A stretch of DNA of 64,000 nt from Alistipes shahii WAL 8301 (GTDB lineage: Bacteria > Bacteroidota > Bacteroidia > Bacteroidales > Rikenellaceae). The stretch covers positions 3,472,001 to 3,536,000 of the forward strand of contig NZ_CP102253.1 in assembly GCF_025145845.1 (NCBI RefSeq), given 5' to 3'. Position 1 is the first letter of the stretch; each line of letters starts with the position of its first letter. Shown here one piece after another: positions 50,748 through 60,381 of the stretch. Made by a program: the position numbers and the translations under genes. Below the pieces are notes generated by a model. It was given only the letters and a program-made list of their open reading frames with translations, was not told the DNA's origin and searched no databases.

Positions 50748-53700
50748 GCGTTCTCCTCCTGTTTTTTAAGTTCGCGGCGCTGTTCGAAGCGGCCGATCTT
50801 CCCGACGAAATAGTAGAGCGCGGGGTAGACGAAAATGCCCAGCAGCGTGGCGAAGAGCATGCCGCCCACGAGGGCCACGCCCATGATGTTGCGGGCCGTG
50901 GCGTAGACGCCGCTGGCGAAGACGAGGGGCATGACGCCCAGGATGAAGGCGAAGGCGGTCATAATGATCGGTCTCACGCGCAGTTTCGCGGCTCCGATGG
51001 CGGCGTCCATCAGCGAGGCGCCCTGCTCGCGGAACAGCCGGTCGGCGTATTCGACGACCAGAATGGCGTTCTTGGCCGCCAGCCCGATCAGCATGACGAG
51101 CGAGATCTGCATGTAGATGTCGTTGACGTACAGGCTGTTCATCAGGTGCGTGCCGCCGACGAACAGCACCGCGCCCAGCACCGCCACCGGCACGCTCATC
51201 AGGATCGCCAGCGGCAGCCCCCACGATTCGTAGAGGGCCGCCAGCGCGAGGAACACGAACACGAGGGCCAGCGCGTAGACCAGCCCGCCGGTCTTCGAGG
51301 CGTTGGCCTCCTGATAGGAGGTTCCGCTCCACGCCGTGCCGATGTCGTCGGGCAGCGTTTCGGCGGCCGTGGCGGTGATCTCCCGCATGACGGTCGTCGT
51401 CGAGGCCCGCGCCGCGGGGGTGACGGTGAGCGAGACGGAACGGTAGAGGTTGAACTGCGAGACGTACTCCACGCCCACGGTGTCCGCCACGTCGATCAGC
51501 GATGCCACGGGAACGCTCTCGCCCGAGGCCGAGGTGACGTAGTAGCTGTCCAGCGACCGCCGGTCGAGGCGGTAGTCGGGCGCGGCCTGGATGTAGGTCT
51601 GGTAGAGTTTGCCGAAGCGTGTGAAATTGTTGATGTACGCGCCGCCCAGCAGGGTGGTCAGCTCGCCGTAGAGCGTCCCGAGGTCCACGCCGGCGGCCAG
51701 CGCCTGCTGCTTGTCGATACGCAGCCGCCGCTGGGGAACCCCGGCGTCGAACTGCGTGGTGACCGAGGCGATCGCGGGATTTTTGCGCAGCGAATCCATC
51801 AGCCGCCCGGCGTTTTCCATCAGGTAGGCCGTGCCGCGCCCTTCGAGGTCCTGCACCTCGACCGAGACGCCCGAGGTGACGCCCAGTCCGGGAATCGAAG
51901 GCGGGATGAAGGCGTAGCATTCGGCCCCCGGAACCGCGACGTAAAGCTCTCCGGTGAGCCGCTGGGCGATCTGCATGGCCGAGAGCCTGCGGTCGGAGTA
52001 GTCGACGAGTTTGACGAAGATGATGCCGCTCGACGTCGAGGCGATGCCGGCCATCATGTTGAATCCCGCGGCGAACGACGTCGAGGCGACCTCGGGAAGC
52101 GTGCGGATCACAGCGTCGGCATCGGCCATCGCCTGTCGGGTCACTTGCAGCGACGAGGCTTCGGGCGTCGAGACCATCACCATCACGTAGCCCTGATCCT
52201 CCTCGGGGAGGAATCCCGCGGGCAGTTTGCGCCACACGACGAAGATCACCCCGAGGACCACGGCCACGAACACGCCCGTGCGGGCGACGTGGCGCATCAG
52301 CGTCGGCGTGAAGGCCGTGTAACGGTCCATCTGCCGTGCGAACCAGCGGTTGAAGGCGGCGAAAAATCCCTTTTGCGACGGTTCCCGGCGTCGCAGCAGC
52401 AGGGCGCAGAGCGCCGGGGAGAGCGTCAGGGCGTTGAAGGCCGAGATGACCACCGAAACGGCGATCGTCACCGAAAACTGCTGGAACAGCCGCCCCGTGA
52501 TGCCGCCGGTGAACGACACGGGGATGAATACGGCCAGCAGCACGACTGTCGTGGCGACGATCGGCGAGGCCACGTTGCGCATGGCCTCCAGCGCCGCCTC
52601 GCGGGGTTTCATGCCCCGTTCGATATTGACCTGCGCGGCCTCGACGACGACGATGGCGTCGTCGACCACAAGGCCGATGGCCAGCACCAGTCCCAGCAGC
52701 GAGATGATGTTGATGGAAAATCCCAGCAGCGGGAACAGCGCGAAGGCGCCGACGAGCGACACGGGGATCGCCACCAGGGGGATGACCGTCGCGCGCCAGT
52801 CCTGGAGGAAGAGGAAGATGATGAAGATGACGAGTATGAGGGCGATGACGAGCGTGCGGAAGATGTCCTTCACGCCGGCGTCGATGCTCGTGGTGCTGTC
52901 GACGATCGTGGCGGCCTCGACGCCGTCCGGAAACCGCTGCGAGAGGCGTTCCATCGCGGCCTTGACCTTGCCGCCCACGGCCACGGCGTTGCTGCCCGGC
53001 TGCTGGTAAATGACGATCATGGCCGTCGGGTCGCTCTCGTAGGACGAGCTTACGCCGTAGGTCTGGCTGCCGAGCGACACCTCGGCGATGTCGCCCAGAC
53101 GGATCTGTTCGCCCGAGGAGGTGGTCCGCACGACGATGTCGGCGAACTCCGCGGCGGTGGAGATCTGCGGCGGCATGGTCACCGTATAGGTGTAGGCCAC
53201 GCCGTCGGGAGCCGGCTCGGCGCCGAACTGCCCGGCAGGGTAGATGCCGCCCTGCTTCTCGATGGCGGCCGTCACCTCGCCGACGGCGATGCCGTAGTAT
53301 TTCAGCACGTCGGGCCGCAGCCACACCCGCATGGCGTATTCGCCCGCGCCCATGATCGAGACCTTGCCCACGCCGTCGATCTTCAGCAGCTCGTTCTGGA
53401 GATTGATGTAGGCGTAATTCGAGAGGAACTCCCCGTCGTAGCGGCCGTCGCTGTGCAGCGAGTAGACCATCAGGAATCCCGTCATGGTCTTGCGTGTCGT
53501 GACCCCCTGCCGGGTGACCGTCGCGGGGAGTTCGGCCGTGGCCGACGAGACGTTGTTCTGGGTGAAGATGGCGTCGAGGTCGGGATCGGAGCCAATGTCG
53601 AAGGTGACCTGCAGGACCATCGAACCGTCGTTGGCCGAGGTGGCCTGCATGTAGAGCATGTCGCTGACGCCCATCACGGCCTGGGCCACGGGCGTCGCCA

Positions 53701-53881
53701 CGGCGTTGTTGACCGTCTCGGCGTCGGCGCCGTCGTAGGTGGCCGACACCTCCACGACCGGAGGCGTGATGTCGGGGTACTGTTCGATGGGCAGCCCCAT
53801 GATCGAGATCAGGCCGACGAGCACGATGACGATGGCCAGCGAAATGGCGAAAATCGGGCGCGAAACAAAGAATTTTTCCAT
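50744..53881 (-). CDS. HAE1-type RND multidrug efflux pump
   Basis: The 1045-residue pump resembles AcrB/MexB throughout. TM4 carries the proton-relay pair Asp-Asp in IGLVVDDAIVVVEA, and TM10 the lysine in GLAAKNAILVVEY. The N-terminus FVSRPIFAISLAIVIVLVG and the PxxxxxxxxGxxxxF periplasmic features match the HAE1 class. It exports hydrophobic or amphiphilic drugs, bile salts or dyes. Substrate range is not predictable. No local regulator is adjacent, unlike the first pump. Confidence 0.93.
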   Translation of the reverse strand: MEKFFVSRPIFAISLAIVIVLVGLISIMGLPIEQYPDITPPVVEVSATYDGADAETVNNAVATPVAQAVMGVSDMLYMQATSANDGSMVLQVTFDIGSDPDLDAIFTQNNVSSATAELPATVTRQGVTTRKTMTGFLMVYSLHSDGRYDGEFLSNYAYINLQNELLKIDGVGKVSIMGAGEYAMRVWLRPDVLKYYGIAVGEVTAAIEKQGGIYPAGQFGAEPAPDGVAYTYTVTMPPQISTAAEFADIVVRTTSSGEQIRLGDIAEVSLGSQTYGVSSSYESDPTAMIVIYQQPGSNAVAVGGKVKAAMERLSQRFPDGVEAATIVDSTTSIDAGVKDIFRTLVIALILVIFIIFLFLQDWRATVIPLVAIPVSLVGAFALFPLLGFSINIISLLGLVLAIGLVVDDAIVVVEAAQVNIERGMKPREAALEAMRNVASPIVATTVVLLAVFIPVSFTGGITGRLFQQFSVTIAVSVVISAFNALTLSPALCALLLRRREPSQKGFFAAFNRWFARQMDRYTAFTPTLMRHVARTGVFVAVVLGVIFVVWRKLPAGFLPEEDQGYVMVMVSTPEASSLQVTRQAMADADAVIRTLPEVASTSFAAGFNMMAGIASTSSGIIFVKLVDYSDRRLSAMQIAQRLTGELYVAVPGAECYAFIPPSIPGLGVTSGVSVEVQDLEGRGTAYLMENAGRLMDSLRKNPAIASVTTQFDAGVPQRRLRIDKQQALAAGVDLGTLYGELTTLLGGAYINNFTRFGKLYQTYIQAAPDYRLDRRSLDSYYVTSASGESVPVASLIDVADTVGVEYVSQFNLYRSVSLTVTPAARASTTTVMREITATAAETLPDDIGTAWSGTSYQEANASKTGGLVYALALVFVFLALAALYESWGLPLAILMSVPVAVLGAVLFVGGTHLMNSLYVNDIYMQISLVMLIGLAAKNAILVVEYADRLFREQGASLMDAAIGAAKLRVRPIIMTAFAFILGVMPLVFASGVYATARNIMGVALVGGMLFATLLGIFVYPALYYFVGKIGRFEQRRELKKQEENA

Positions 53882-53885
53882 AGGA

Positions 53886-55058
53886 CTACCGTTTTTCGAG
53901 ACGCTTGCCCGCCTGCTCCGCAGCGGCGGCCTGTTCAGTCCTCCGCGCAGTCGGGTTTTCGGGGATCACCTTTGCGCCGTCGTGCAGTTTCTGCTGCCCG
54001 GCGACCACGACCCGTTCGCCCCGGTCGAGTCCCTCGTCGATGCACCACATCGCGCCGTAGGTGTCGCCCGGGGTGACGCGGCGGTAGTGCACCGTGCTGT
54101 CGGCCTCCACGACCCACACCGACGCGATGTCCTGCGTCTGGCTCACGGCCTGCTGGGGCACGACGACGCGCGGCCGCACGGGGCCCACGCTGGCCTCCAC
54201 GCGGGCGAACTGTCCGGGCTTCAGCGTCTCGTCGGGATTGGGGAACATCACCACCACGACGAGCGTCCCGGTGGTCGACGAGACATCCTTGCGCGTGTAG
54301 TCGTAGATTCCTCCGAGCGGGTATCGCGAGCCGTCGGCCAGCACGAGACGGATGTCCGACAGCAGCCCTTCGTTGTCGTAGATCGAAGTCCGGTCGCCCG
54401 CATAGCGCAGGTACTGCGACATCGGAATCGCCACGTCGACCGTCAGCGTGTCGATGTTCGACACGGTCGTCAGCACGCTGAACTGCGTGCCGGGACCCAC
54501 GTAGTCGCCCACGTGCGCCGCCGTGTGCTCGATGATGCCGTCGATGGGCGAGCGCAGCTCGGTGTATCCCACGTTCATGCGGGCGTTGCGCAGCGACTGC
54601 TCCGCCGAGCGCACCGAGGCCTCGGCGGCCTTCCATTGGGCCGTGTACTGGTCCAGCTGCGACTGGCTGATGGCGTCGATGCGCGCCAGCGGCACGGCGC
54701 GGTCGTAGTTGTTGCGGGCTTCGAGGGCCTGCGCACGGGCCGATTCGAGTTCGGCTTCGGCCGCCAGCATCGAGGTCGACAGCTGGTCGGGGTCGATGGT
54801 GAACAGCAGCTGGCCGCGCCGTACGGGCATGCCGTTGCCGTATTGCTTCGACGAGAGGTAGCCGTTCACGCGCGGCTGGATCACGGCGTCGAAGTTGCTC
54901 GCGAGGTAACCGATGAAACTCATGCGGTTGGGTACGCTGTCGACGGCGGCTTCGGCCACCCCGACCCGCAGGGGAGGCGCCGCCTGTTTCGGCGTATGTT
55001 GCGCGCAGCCCGTGAGGAGCGCGGCGAAAAGACATGCGGCGGGAAAAAGTCTGTCCAT
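53886..55058 (-). CDS. RND efflux periplasmic adaptor (lipoprotein), second pump
   Basis: The 390-residue membrane-fusion protein has lipobox LLTGC (Cys18), a barrel-sandwich domain, a helical hairpin (about 95-165) and C-terminal beta-barrel and membrane-proximal domains, ending with PENPTARRTEQAA. It is first in the three-gene operon and four bases separate it from the pump gene. It belongs to the AcrA/MexA class, consistent with the HAE1 pump. Confidence 0.92.
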   Translation of the reverse strand: MDRLFPAACLFAALLTGCAQHTPKQAAPPLRVGVAEAAVDSVPNRMSFIGYLASNFDAVIQPRVNGYLSSKQYGNGMPVRRGQLLFTIDPDQLSTSMLAAEAELESARAQALEARNNYDRAVPLARIDAISQSQLDQYTAQWKAAEASVRSAEQSLRNARMNVGYTELRSPIDGIIEHTAAHVGDYVGPGTQFSVLTTVSNIDTLTVDVAIPMSQYLRYAGDRTSIYDNEGLLSDIRLVLADGSRYPLGGIYDYTRKDVSSTTGTLVVVVMFPNPDETLKPGQFARVEASVGPVRPRVVVPQQAVSQTQDIASVWVVEADSTVHYRRVTPGDTYGAMWCIDEGLDRGERVVVAGQQKLHDGAKVIPENPTARRTEQAAAAEQAGKRLEKR

Positions 55059-55179
55059 AAGGGTATGTTTTACACCGCAGGAAAGGCAAAAAACGTACCG
55101 TCAGCCCCTTGAAATAGGGTTTTTCCTGCAAAAAAAACTGTTTTTCCCGTTCCGAATGATGTTGTTTAGAATATTTTTA

Positions 55180-55187
55180 TATCTTTG
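55180..55187 (+). promoter_or_regulatory. -7 promoter box of the Hc1-like gene
   Basis: TATCTTTG lies 34 bases before the ATG at 55222. Confidence 0.6.
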
Positions 55188-55221
55188 CGTTGATAACAAA
55201 CCCAATTTAATAAATAAAACT

Positions 55222-55395
55222 ATGAAAGAATTAGTAGAAAAGATCAACGCAGAGTTTGAGGTGTTTGCAGCCAACGCAGCTGCCCAGGTAGAGAAGAACA
55301 ACAAGGCTGCCGGCACGCGCGCCCGCAAATCGGCTCTCGAAATTTCGAAGCTGATGAAGGAGTTCCGCAAGGTTTCCGTAGAAGCTGCGAAATAA
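55222..55395 (+). CDS. Histone H1-like DNA-associated protein (Hc1 family)
   Basis: The 57-residue basic protein (MKELVEKINAEFEVF at the N-terminus, then AGTRARKSALEISKLM) is all helical and lysine/arginine rich, like the short Hc1-type proteins found throughout Bacteroidetes. The family name comes from chlamydial histone H1-like protein. Nucleoid binding is inferred and not shown by the sequence. It is transcribed alone, from a good promoter, with a strong terminator 16 bases after the stop codon. Confidence 0.85.
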   Translation: MKELVEKINAEFEVFAANAAAQVEKNNKAAGTRARKSALEISKLMKEFRKVSVEAAK

Positions 55396-55410
55396 TTGAG
55401 TTCCGCACAA

Positions 55411-55447
55411 CGATAAAGGCTGTCCTTCGGGGCAGCCTTTATCGTTT
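55411..55447 (+). terminator. Terminator of the Hc1-like gene
   Basis: CGATAAAGGCTG and CAGCCTTTATCG form a perfect 12-bp stem around a 10-base loop, then TTT. The remaining gap to 55600 shows no recognisable feature. Confidence 0.85.
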
Positions 55448-55600
55448 CCGGTTTTATAGGGCGTCTTCGCACTTGCTCTCACGCGGTACGAATGGGTGTT
55501 TTTATACTGCCCATCCGTGCCGCGTTTCGTTCAGGCGCGAATAGGCGTCTCTGAAATCGAAAACGGGGGATGTGCGGAAATAGCCGTCTGAAATCGGAAC

Positions 55601-57322
55601 CTAAAGTTCGATTCCGTATTTCCGGAACACCTCCATGTCCTCGTGCCGCAGGCCCGTCTTGCGGAAGGGCACGGCTTCGTTGTGGTCGTTCAGGTAGCGG
55701 CGCGGAGCCGTGCGGTCGAAATCGGGGCTTACGAGCGAGACCTTCGTCGTGAGGAACCGTCCGCGGATCGAAGCCATGTCGGCCATCGTGTGAAACAGCG
55801 CGTGGGTCGTCGCGGGAGCCGTCTCGTTGGCCTCGGCGGCGGCGGCCTTTTCGGGGAAATGGGTCCGGTAATCCTCCGAGAACCAGGCCAGCGACGCCAC
55901 GTAGAGCTGATAGGCCGTCGTCGTGGGCGAGGCGTGCAGGAAGCGTTCGCGGTCGTCGTCGATCAGGTCTTCGCCGTGGTCCGCGCAGTAGAGCAGGGCC
56001 GATGAAGTGCCTTTCAGCGACCGCAGGTAATCAATGGTCTGCGCGAGGAAATAATCCGTGTAACGGATCGAGTTGTCGTAGGCGTTGACGAGCATCGGAC
56101 GGTGCTGCCGGGCGATCGCCACGTCGTTGTCGGGCTGGAAATGGGCGAACTCGCGCGGATAGCGCTGGTGGTAGCTGAAGTGCGAACCGTAGCAGTGGAG
56201 CACGAAAAGGAGTTTCTGCGACGTGCTTCTTTCGAGCGCCTTGCGCATCTCGTCGAGCAGCTGCGTGTCGTGGCGCGGCGAGCGGATGTAGATCACGTGT
56301 CTGGCGTCGTGGGCCAGGTGGTCGATCATCGCGCCCTGCGGCGACTGGTTGGAGATGAACCACGTGTCGAATCCCGCCTCGTTGAAGAGCGCCGGAAGGC
56401 CCTTGCGGCGGTACAGCTCCTCGTGTTCGCCGGTGGCTACGGACGAGAGGATCAGCGGCACGCTCTTGTGGGTGGTGTTGCTCTGGGTCAGCACGTCGCG
56501 GAAAACCACCAGATCGCCGACTCCGGAGAGCAGGGGATTGGTCTCCCGCCCGTAGCCGTAGAGCTGCCAGTTCATCGCGCGCGACGCCTCCCCGATGATA
56601 TATACGTAGACCTCGCGTCCCGGAGCTTCGGCCGTGCGTTCGGCCTCGTAGGTGAAGCCCTCGGAGGTTTTGTGGAAGTTGTACGACTTGCGGAACTCCG
56701 AGCCGCTCAACCCGAGGTTGTACATGATGTTGAGCGGGAAAATCTCGTCGCGCAGCACGTGCCGCTCCTCGCTGACGTGGTAGGCGGGCCACAGGGCCAG
56801 CAGGCCCACGGCGAAGAGCGCCGCCCCGGTCAGACCGATGTTCATGCGCGCCGTGCGCGTGATGTAGCGTTTGTGTCCGATCTCGCGGGCCGCGAGCCAC
56901 AGCAGCGGCAGGTAGATGACGCAGACCAGAACCACCGACGGATAGATGTTGCCCAGCAGTTCGCCCGCCTCGCCCGGATTGGTCGTCAGCAGGTTCGTGA
57001 ACATGTCCGTGGCGATGATCGAGTTGCCGAACAGGTACAGCAGCACGATCTGGAAGGCGCAGAAGAAGATGAACGGGAAGGCCAGCCAGATCATCACGCC
57101 CGAACGCCGCAGCGCCACGCTCCACATTATGTAGAATCCCAGCGGCATGAGGATCAGCGCCTCGACGGTCCACACCGAGTAAGGCTCCGTATTGGCCAGC
57201 ACGCAGTTGGGGATGATCAGCGCCACGAAGAAATAGACGGTCAGCAGCGTCGTGAAGCGGCTGCGGGTCTTGACCGTCCTCCGGCGGTTCGTCTTATTCG
57301 CGTTATTCAGATCGGCATTCAT
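55601..57322 (-). CDS. Phosphoethanolamine transferase (EptA/sulfatase fold)
   Basis: This 573-residue protein has five N-terminal transmembrane helices (to about residue 175) and a periplasmic alkaline-phosphatase/sulfatase-like domain. The metal site shows YIIGEASRAMN and CADHGED, and the likely phospho-acceptor threonine is in TQSNTTHKSVP. Such enzymes transfer phosphoethanolamine from phosphatidylethanolamine to lipid A or other envelope glycans, often raising polymyxin resistance. It is the last gene of an operon with a BamA-family barrel and a YtfJ-like protein; 10 bases separate it from the barrel gene. Confidence 0.9.
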   Translation of the reverse strand: MNADLNNANKTNRRRTVKTRSRFTTLLTVYFFVALIIPNCVLANTEPYSVWTVEALILMPLGFYIMWSVALRRSGVMIWLAFPFIFFCAFQIVLLYLFGNSIIATDMFTNLLTTNPGEAGELLGNIYPSVVLVCVIYLPLLWLAAREIGHKRYITRTARMNIGLTGAALFAVGLLALWPAYHVSEERHVLRDEIFPLNIMYNLGLSGSEFRKSYNFHKTSEGFTYEAERTAEAPGREVYVYIIGEASRAMNWQLYGYGRETNPLLSGVGDLVVFRDVLTQSNTTHKSVPLILSSVATGEHEELYRRKGLPALFNEAGFDTWFISNQSPQGAMIDHLAHDARHVIYIRSPRHDTQLLDEMRKALERSTSQKLLFVLHCYGSHFSYHQRYPREFAHFQPDNDVAIARQHRPMLVNAYDNSIRYTDYFLAQTIDYLRSLKGTSSALLYCADHGEDLIDDDRERFLHASPTTTAYQLYVASLAWFSEDYRTHFPEKAAAAEANETAPATTHALFHTMADMASIRGRFLTTKVSLVSPDFDRTAPRRYLNDHNEAVPFRKTGLRHEDMEVFRKYGIEL

Positions 57323-57332
57323 ACAAATTCTC

Positions 57333-58529
57333 TTAAAAAGCCTCGTTGATGTTCAGCAGGAAACCGCTCGTTTTCTTGCCGAATCCGTAGTCGAGGCGCA
57401 CGTTCACCCGTTTTTTCAGTTCCCACCGGAGTCCTGCGCCGTAGTTGGGCAGCGTCTGCGACCAGTCGAATCGCGACAGCGAGGGGAAAACGTTGCCCGC
57501 GCCGCCCCATACCGCGCATCCGATCCGCCTCCAGATGCGCTGGCGCAGTTCGACCTGCACGGTGATCATGTCGTTGTCCGTATAGCGGCCCTGGTAGTAG
57601 CCGCGCATCCGCTGGCCTCCGCCCATGCGGGCGAGCATCGGCCACGGAGTGCCGTCGGAGTTGAATACGGCATACAGATCCGCAGCCAGAACGCCGCCTT
57701 TCCAGACCTGCCCGTAAGCGTCGGCCGTGAAGGTCGTGCGCCACAGCGTCTTGCCGCAGTTGCCCAGCCCCTTGGGGAACAGCGTCTCCTGAAAACTCAC
57801 GTAGACGCCCCGGAACGGGCTGGGGATGAAGTCCCGCGAGTCGTATTCCAGAATTGCGCCGACGCCCGTGGCCGTATAGCGCTGTTTCTGCCCTGCGAGG
57901 TAGGCCGGGTCTGAAAATTTCAGCCCCCGCACATGCTCGAAGCTCACCAGTCCTCCGATGTAGGCGTGGGGCAGGAACTCGTGCAGGTAGCGCCCTTCGA
58001 CCAGATAACGCTTTTCGGAGTAGGTGCTCTCGGGATTGTACCGCCCGGCGTCGTAACCGATTCCCCAGAAACTGCGGGGCGCCGAGGCGAACATCACCGT
58101 ATAGTTTATGCGGCGTTTGTTGTGCGAGAAAATGTTGTTTCCCGTCACGCCCAGCGCATAGAAGCCCGACACCGAGACGTTGCCGAAGATCGAGACGTCC
58201 GACGGCGCCGTGATCGAGTCCGTGCGGTCGAGGCGGTAGAGTCCCGCAGCCAGCAGCCCGATGCCGAAACTCGTGTTCTTCGAGTAGCTGGGACCTCCGG
58301 CGAAGGTGAAATCTATCTTTTTCTCGAAGGTCTTGTCGGTGGTCGACTCCCCGAAATAATCGACGACGCGCCGCAGAAAGGGTCTCTTTTCGGGAGCCTG
58401 CGGCGGCAGCGGGGTGTAGGAGTAGCGGAGCGAGTCGCCGTCGGAGGAGCGGATGGCGGTCTCCTGGGCATGCGCCGTGAGGTGCATGCCTGCGCTTATG
58501 AGGAGCAGAACGGCGGGGCGGCGCAGCAT
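57333..58529 (-). CDS. BamA/TamA-family outer-membrane barrel protein
   Basis: The 398-residue exported protein (signal cleavage after AHAQ, near residue 23) is a 16-strand Omp85-type barrel without POTRA domains. Features are the glycine-rich GGGQRMRGYYQGRYTDND (the VRGY/RGF-like motif on L6) and a C-terminal barrel with aromatic residues. Such short barrels in Bacteroidetes are of unknown function; lipid or protein insertion is a guess from the superfamily. Its position between a YtfJ-like and an EptA-like gene hints at an envelope-modification role. Confidence 0.82.
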   Translation of the reverse strand: MLRRPAVLLLISAGMHLTAHAQETAIRSSDGDSLRYSYTPLPPQAPEKRPFLRRVVDYFGESTTDKTFEKKIDFTFAGGPSYSKNTSFGIGLLAAGLYRLDRTDSITAPSDVSIFGNVSVSGFYALGVTGNNIFSHNKRRINYTVMFASAPRSFWGIGYDAGRYNPESTYSEKRYLVEGRYLHEFLPHAYIGGLVSFEHVRGLKFSDPAYLAGQKQRYTATGVGAILEYDSRDFIPSPFRGVYVSFQETLFPKGLGNCGKTLWRTTFTADAYGQVWKGGVLAADLYAVFNSDGTPWPMLARMGGGQRMRGYYQGRYTDNDMITVQVELRQRIWRRIGCAVWGGAGNVFPSLSRFDWSQTLPNYGAGLRWELKKRVNVRLDYGFGKKTSGFLLNINEAF

Positions 58530-58535
58530 CCGGGC

Positions 58536-59054
58536 CTATTTGTACTTTTCGATGGTTTCGTAGAAGGCCTCCTTGTCGGCGTCGGAAAGCTCGCCCTTGC
58601 GCAGGAACACCAGCTCCCCCTCCTTCGAGACGATCATCAGCACGAACTGGTTGTTGCAGTCGCCCAGCGCCCACGCCGTGCTTAAAATGCGGTTCTGGTC
58701 GGCGAGGACCGTGGCGCCGTTCTTGGCCGTGCGTTTTTTGGCCATGTTGCGGGCCATGCCGTTGGGGACCATCGGGGCGTCCTTGAGGTTCATCACGCCG
58801 AAGCCGTGGATATTGTCGCTTTCGGCGCGGTGGTTCTGCTCCAGTTCGATGGTGAAATCCTCGTTCTGCTTGTGCCGGTCGGGGTCCACGTAGAATATCA
58901 TCAGGTTCTTTTCGCCGAAATAGGGGAGCTTGGCCGGCTTGCCGTCCAGATCGAGCACCTCGACGTTCTGCACTTTGCGGGGCAGTTCCTGTGCCTGAAC
59001 GGCCGATGCGGTCAGCGCGAAGGCGGCCAGCATTGCAATCACTTTCATCTTCAT
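58536..59054 (-). CDS. YtfJ-like exported protein
   Basis: The 172-residue protein has a signal peptide (cleavage after AVQA, near residue 23) and a thioredoxin-like fold region. YFGEKNLMIFYVDPD is the family segment and a late region contains WALGDCNNQFVLMIVSKEGE. The cysteine pair of real thioredoxins is absent. The family (YtfJ in E. coli) is of unknown function. An ATG at 59048 is an equally possible start. It starts an operon followed by the barrel protein (6 bases) and the PEtN transferase. The promoter box TAACTTTG is at 59097-59104 (minus). Confidence 0.78.
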   Translation of the reverse strand: MKMKVIAMLAAFALTASAVQAQELPRKVQNVEVLDLDGKPAKLPYFGEKNLMIFYVDPDRHKQNEDFTIELEQNHRAESDNIHGFGVMNLKDAPMVPNGMARNMAKKRTAKNGATVLADQNRILSTAWALGDCNNQFVLMIVSKEGELVFLRKGELSDADKEAFYETIEKYK

Positions 59055-59096
59055 TACGTTCTGATTTTGTTGGTTTTTAATGAAAACAAATCGTGA

Positions 59097-59104
59097 CAAA
59101 GTTA
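59097..59104 (-). promoter_or_regulatory. -7 promoter box of the YtfJ/BamA-like/PEtN operon
   Basis: TAACTTTG on the minus strand, 42 bases upstream of the start codon. Confidence 0.5.
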
Positions 59105-59157
59105 CAATATTTCTCCGAAAATGGAGATTGCGGGGGTGCATATTATTGTTCGATTGG

Positions 59158-59571
59158 TCATTTTTTTCGGTCGGACGGGGTCAGAGCCGCGTCGAAGGCG
59201 TACAGTCCGCCGCCCGAAACGATCAGGAATACGTAGATCCCGAGCCACGCGAATTCCGGCTCTCCGGCTCCGAATCCGCCCCAGGCGAACATCAGGAGGA
59301 TGCCCAGCGACATGACGAGGGCCGACATCCGCACCCAGAGACCCATGATGATCAGCACGGCCAGCAGCGCCTCGGCGACCGTCACGATGACGAACACGGC
59401 CGGCGGATTGATGTAAAGCGGCGATGGATATGAACTGATTATCTCGTTGTAGTTCTGTATTTTGCCGATGTTGTGAAACAGCATCGAAGCCCCCGTGAAC
59501 AGCCGCAGGTAGAGCACCGCCCAGTCCATGCACCTGTATTGTCCGATCCAGTCTGAAATTCGTTTTCCCAT
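59158..59571 (-). CDS. DoxX-family membrane protein
   Basis: The 137-residue protein has four transmembrane helices (about 18-38, 55-80, 85-105, 112-130) and the family's early LYLRLFTGASMLFHNIGK segment. DoxX-like proteins are small integral membrane proteins linked, in different species, to thiosulfate/quinone oxidation or to oxidative-stress defence. The role here is open. I chose the ATG at 59571; the longer frame reads through a GC-rich non-coding tract into the divergent tag gene's promoter. Transcribed alone. Confidence 0.85.
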   Translation of the reverse strand: MGKRISDWIGQYRCMDWAVLYLRLFTGASMLFHNIGKIQNYNEIISSYPSPLYINPPAVFVIVTVAEALLAVLIIMGLWVRMSALVMSLGILLMFAWGGFGAGEPEFAWLGIYVFLIVSGGGLYAFDAALTPSDRKK

Positions 59572-59674
59572 GCCCCGGCTCCCTGCAATTCGCGTTCCGG
59601 AAGTTCCGCCGCCCCCGGCGCCGTGACGACATTTTTCACAGGTCGGAAGGTTTTGCCGACCGGGGCGGCCCGAT

Positions 59675-59705
59675 TTTGCATCCATCCGACTTTTTGCTAC
59701 CTTTG
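59675..59705 (+). promoter_or_regulatory. Promoter of tag
   Basis: TTTG (59675-59678), 19 bases, then TACCTTTG (59698-59705). The start codon lies 25 bases downstream. Confidence 0.7.
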
Positions 59706-59730
59706 GCGGTGTATTCCAAACGGGACGACG

Positions 59731-60306
59731 ATGCAGGATATGATAGACGGACGCTGCGGTTGGTGCGGAACCGACGGGCTGTATGTGAAATACCACGACG
59801 AGGAGTGGGGAAGACCGGTGACCGACGACGGGAAGCTGTTCGAATTCCTCGTGCTGGAGAGCGCCCAGGCCGGGTTGAGCTGGATAACGATTCTCCGGAA
59901 GCGGGAGGGCTACCGCAAGGCCTTTTGCAATTTCGACGCCGGGAAGGTGGCGCGGATGACCGATGACGATGTCGAACGGCTGATGCACTTCGACGGCATC
60001 GTGAAAAACCGGCTGAAAATCAAAGCGACCATCACGAATGCGCGGCTGTTCCTCGCCGTGCAGGAGGAGTTCGGCAGTTTCAGGGACTACACGCTGTCGT
60101 TCTTTCCCGGCGGAAAGCCGATCACCAACCATTTCCGCTCCCTGAACGAGATTCCGGCGTCGTCACCCGAATCCGACGCCATGAGCCGGGACATGAAAAA
60201 ACGGGGTTTCAAATTTTTCGGCCCCACGATTTGTTACGCCCATTTGCAGGCCTCGGGGTTCGTCAACGACCATCTGACGGGCTGCATTTGCCGGAACGGA
60301 CAATGA
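59731..60306 (+). CDS. tag: DNA-3-methyladenine glycosylase I
   Basis: Tag removes 3-methyladenine from alkylated DNA in base excision repair. The 191-residue protein has the family's zinc-snap residues: an early Cys and His in RCGWCGTDGLYVKYHDEEWG, and a late His and Cys in HLTGCIC. The helix-hairpin-helix region and QAGLSWITILRKREGYR are also typical. I chose the ATG at 59731; a longer frame exists upstream but starts in non-coding DNA. It is followed after 75 bases by a phosphatase gene. Confidence 0.95.
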   Translation: MQDMIDGRCGWCGTDGLYVKYHDEEWGRPVTDDGKLFEFLVLESAQAGLSWITILRKREGYRKAFCNFDAGKVARMTDDDVERLMHFDGIVKNRLKIKATITNARLFLAVQEEFGSFRDYTLSFFPGGKPITNHFRSLNEIPASSPESDAMSRDMKKRGFKFFGPTICYAHLQASGFVNDHLTGCICRNGQ

Positions 60307-60381
60307 CGGCAGGCCATGAACCGCCCTTTTTCCGGCTCCTTGCGGGGCGTCGGTCCGGAAAGCATCTGAAATTTCAACCAT

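Noticed and set aside
51146..54076. 976-codon plus-strand frame opposite the second RND pump
   Set aside because: Arg/His/Asp-rich reading with no domain. It is a shadow of the pump.
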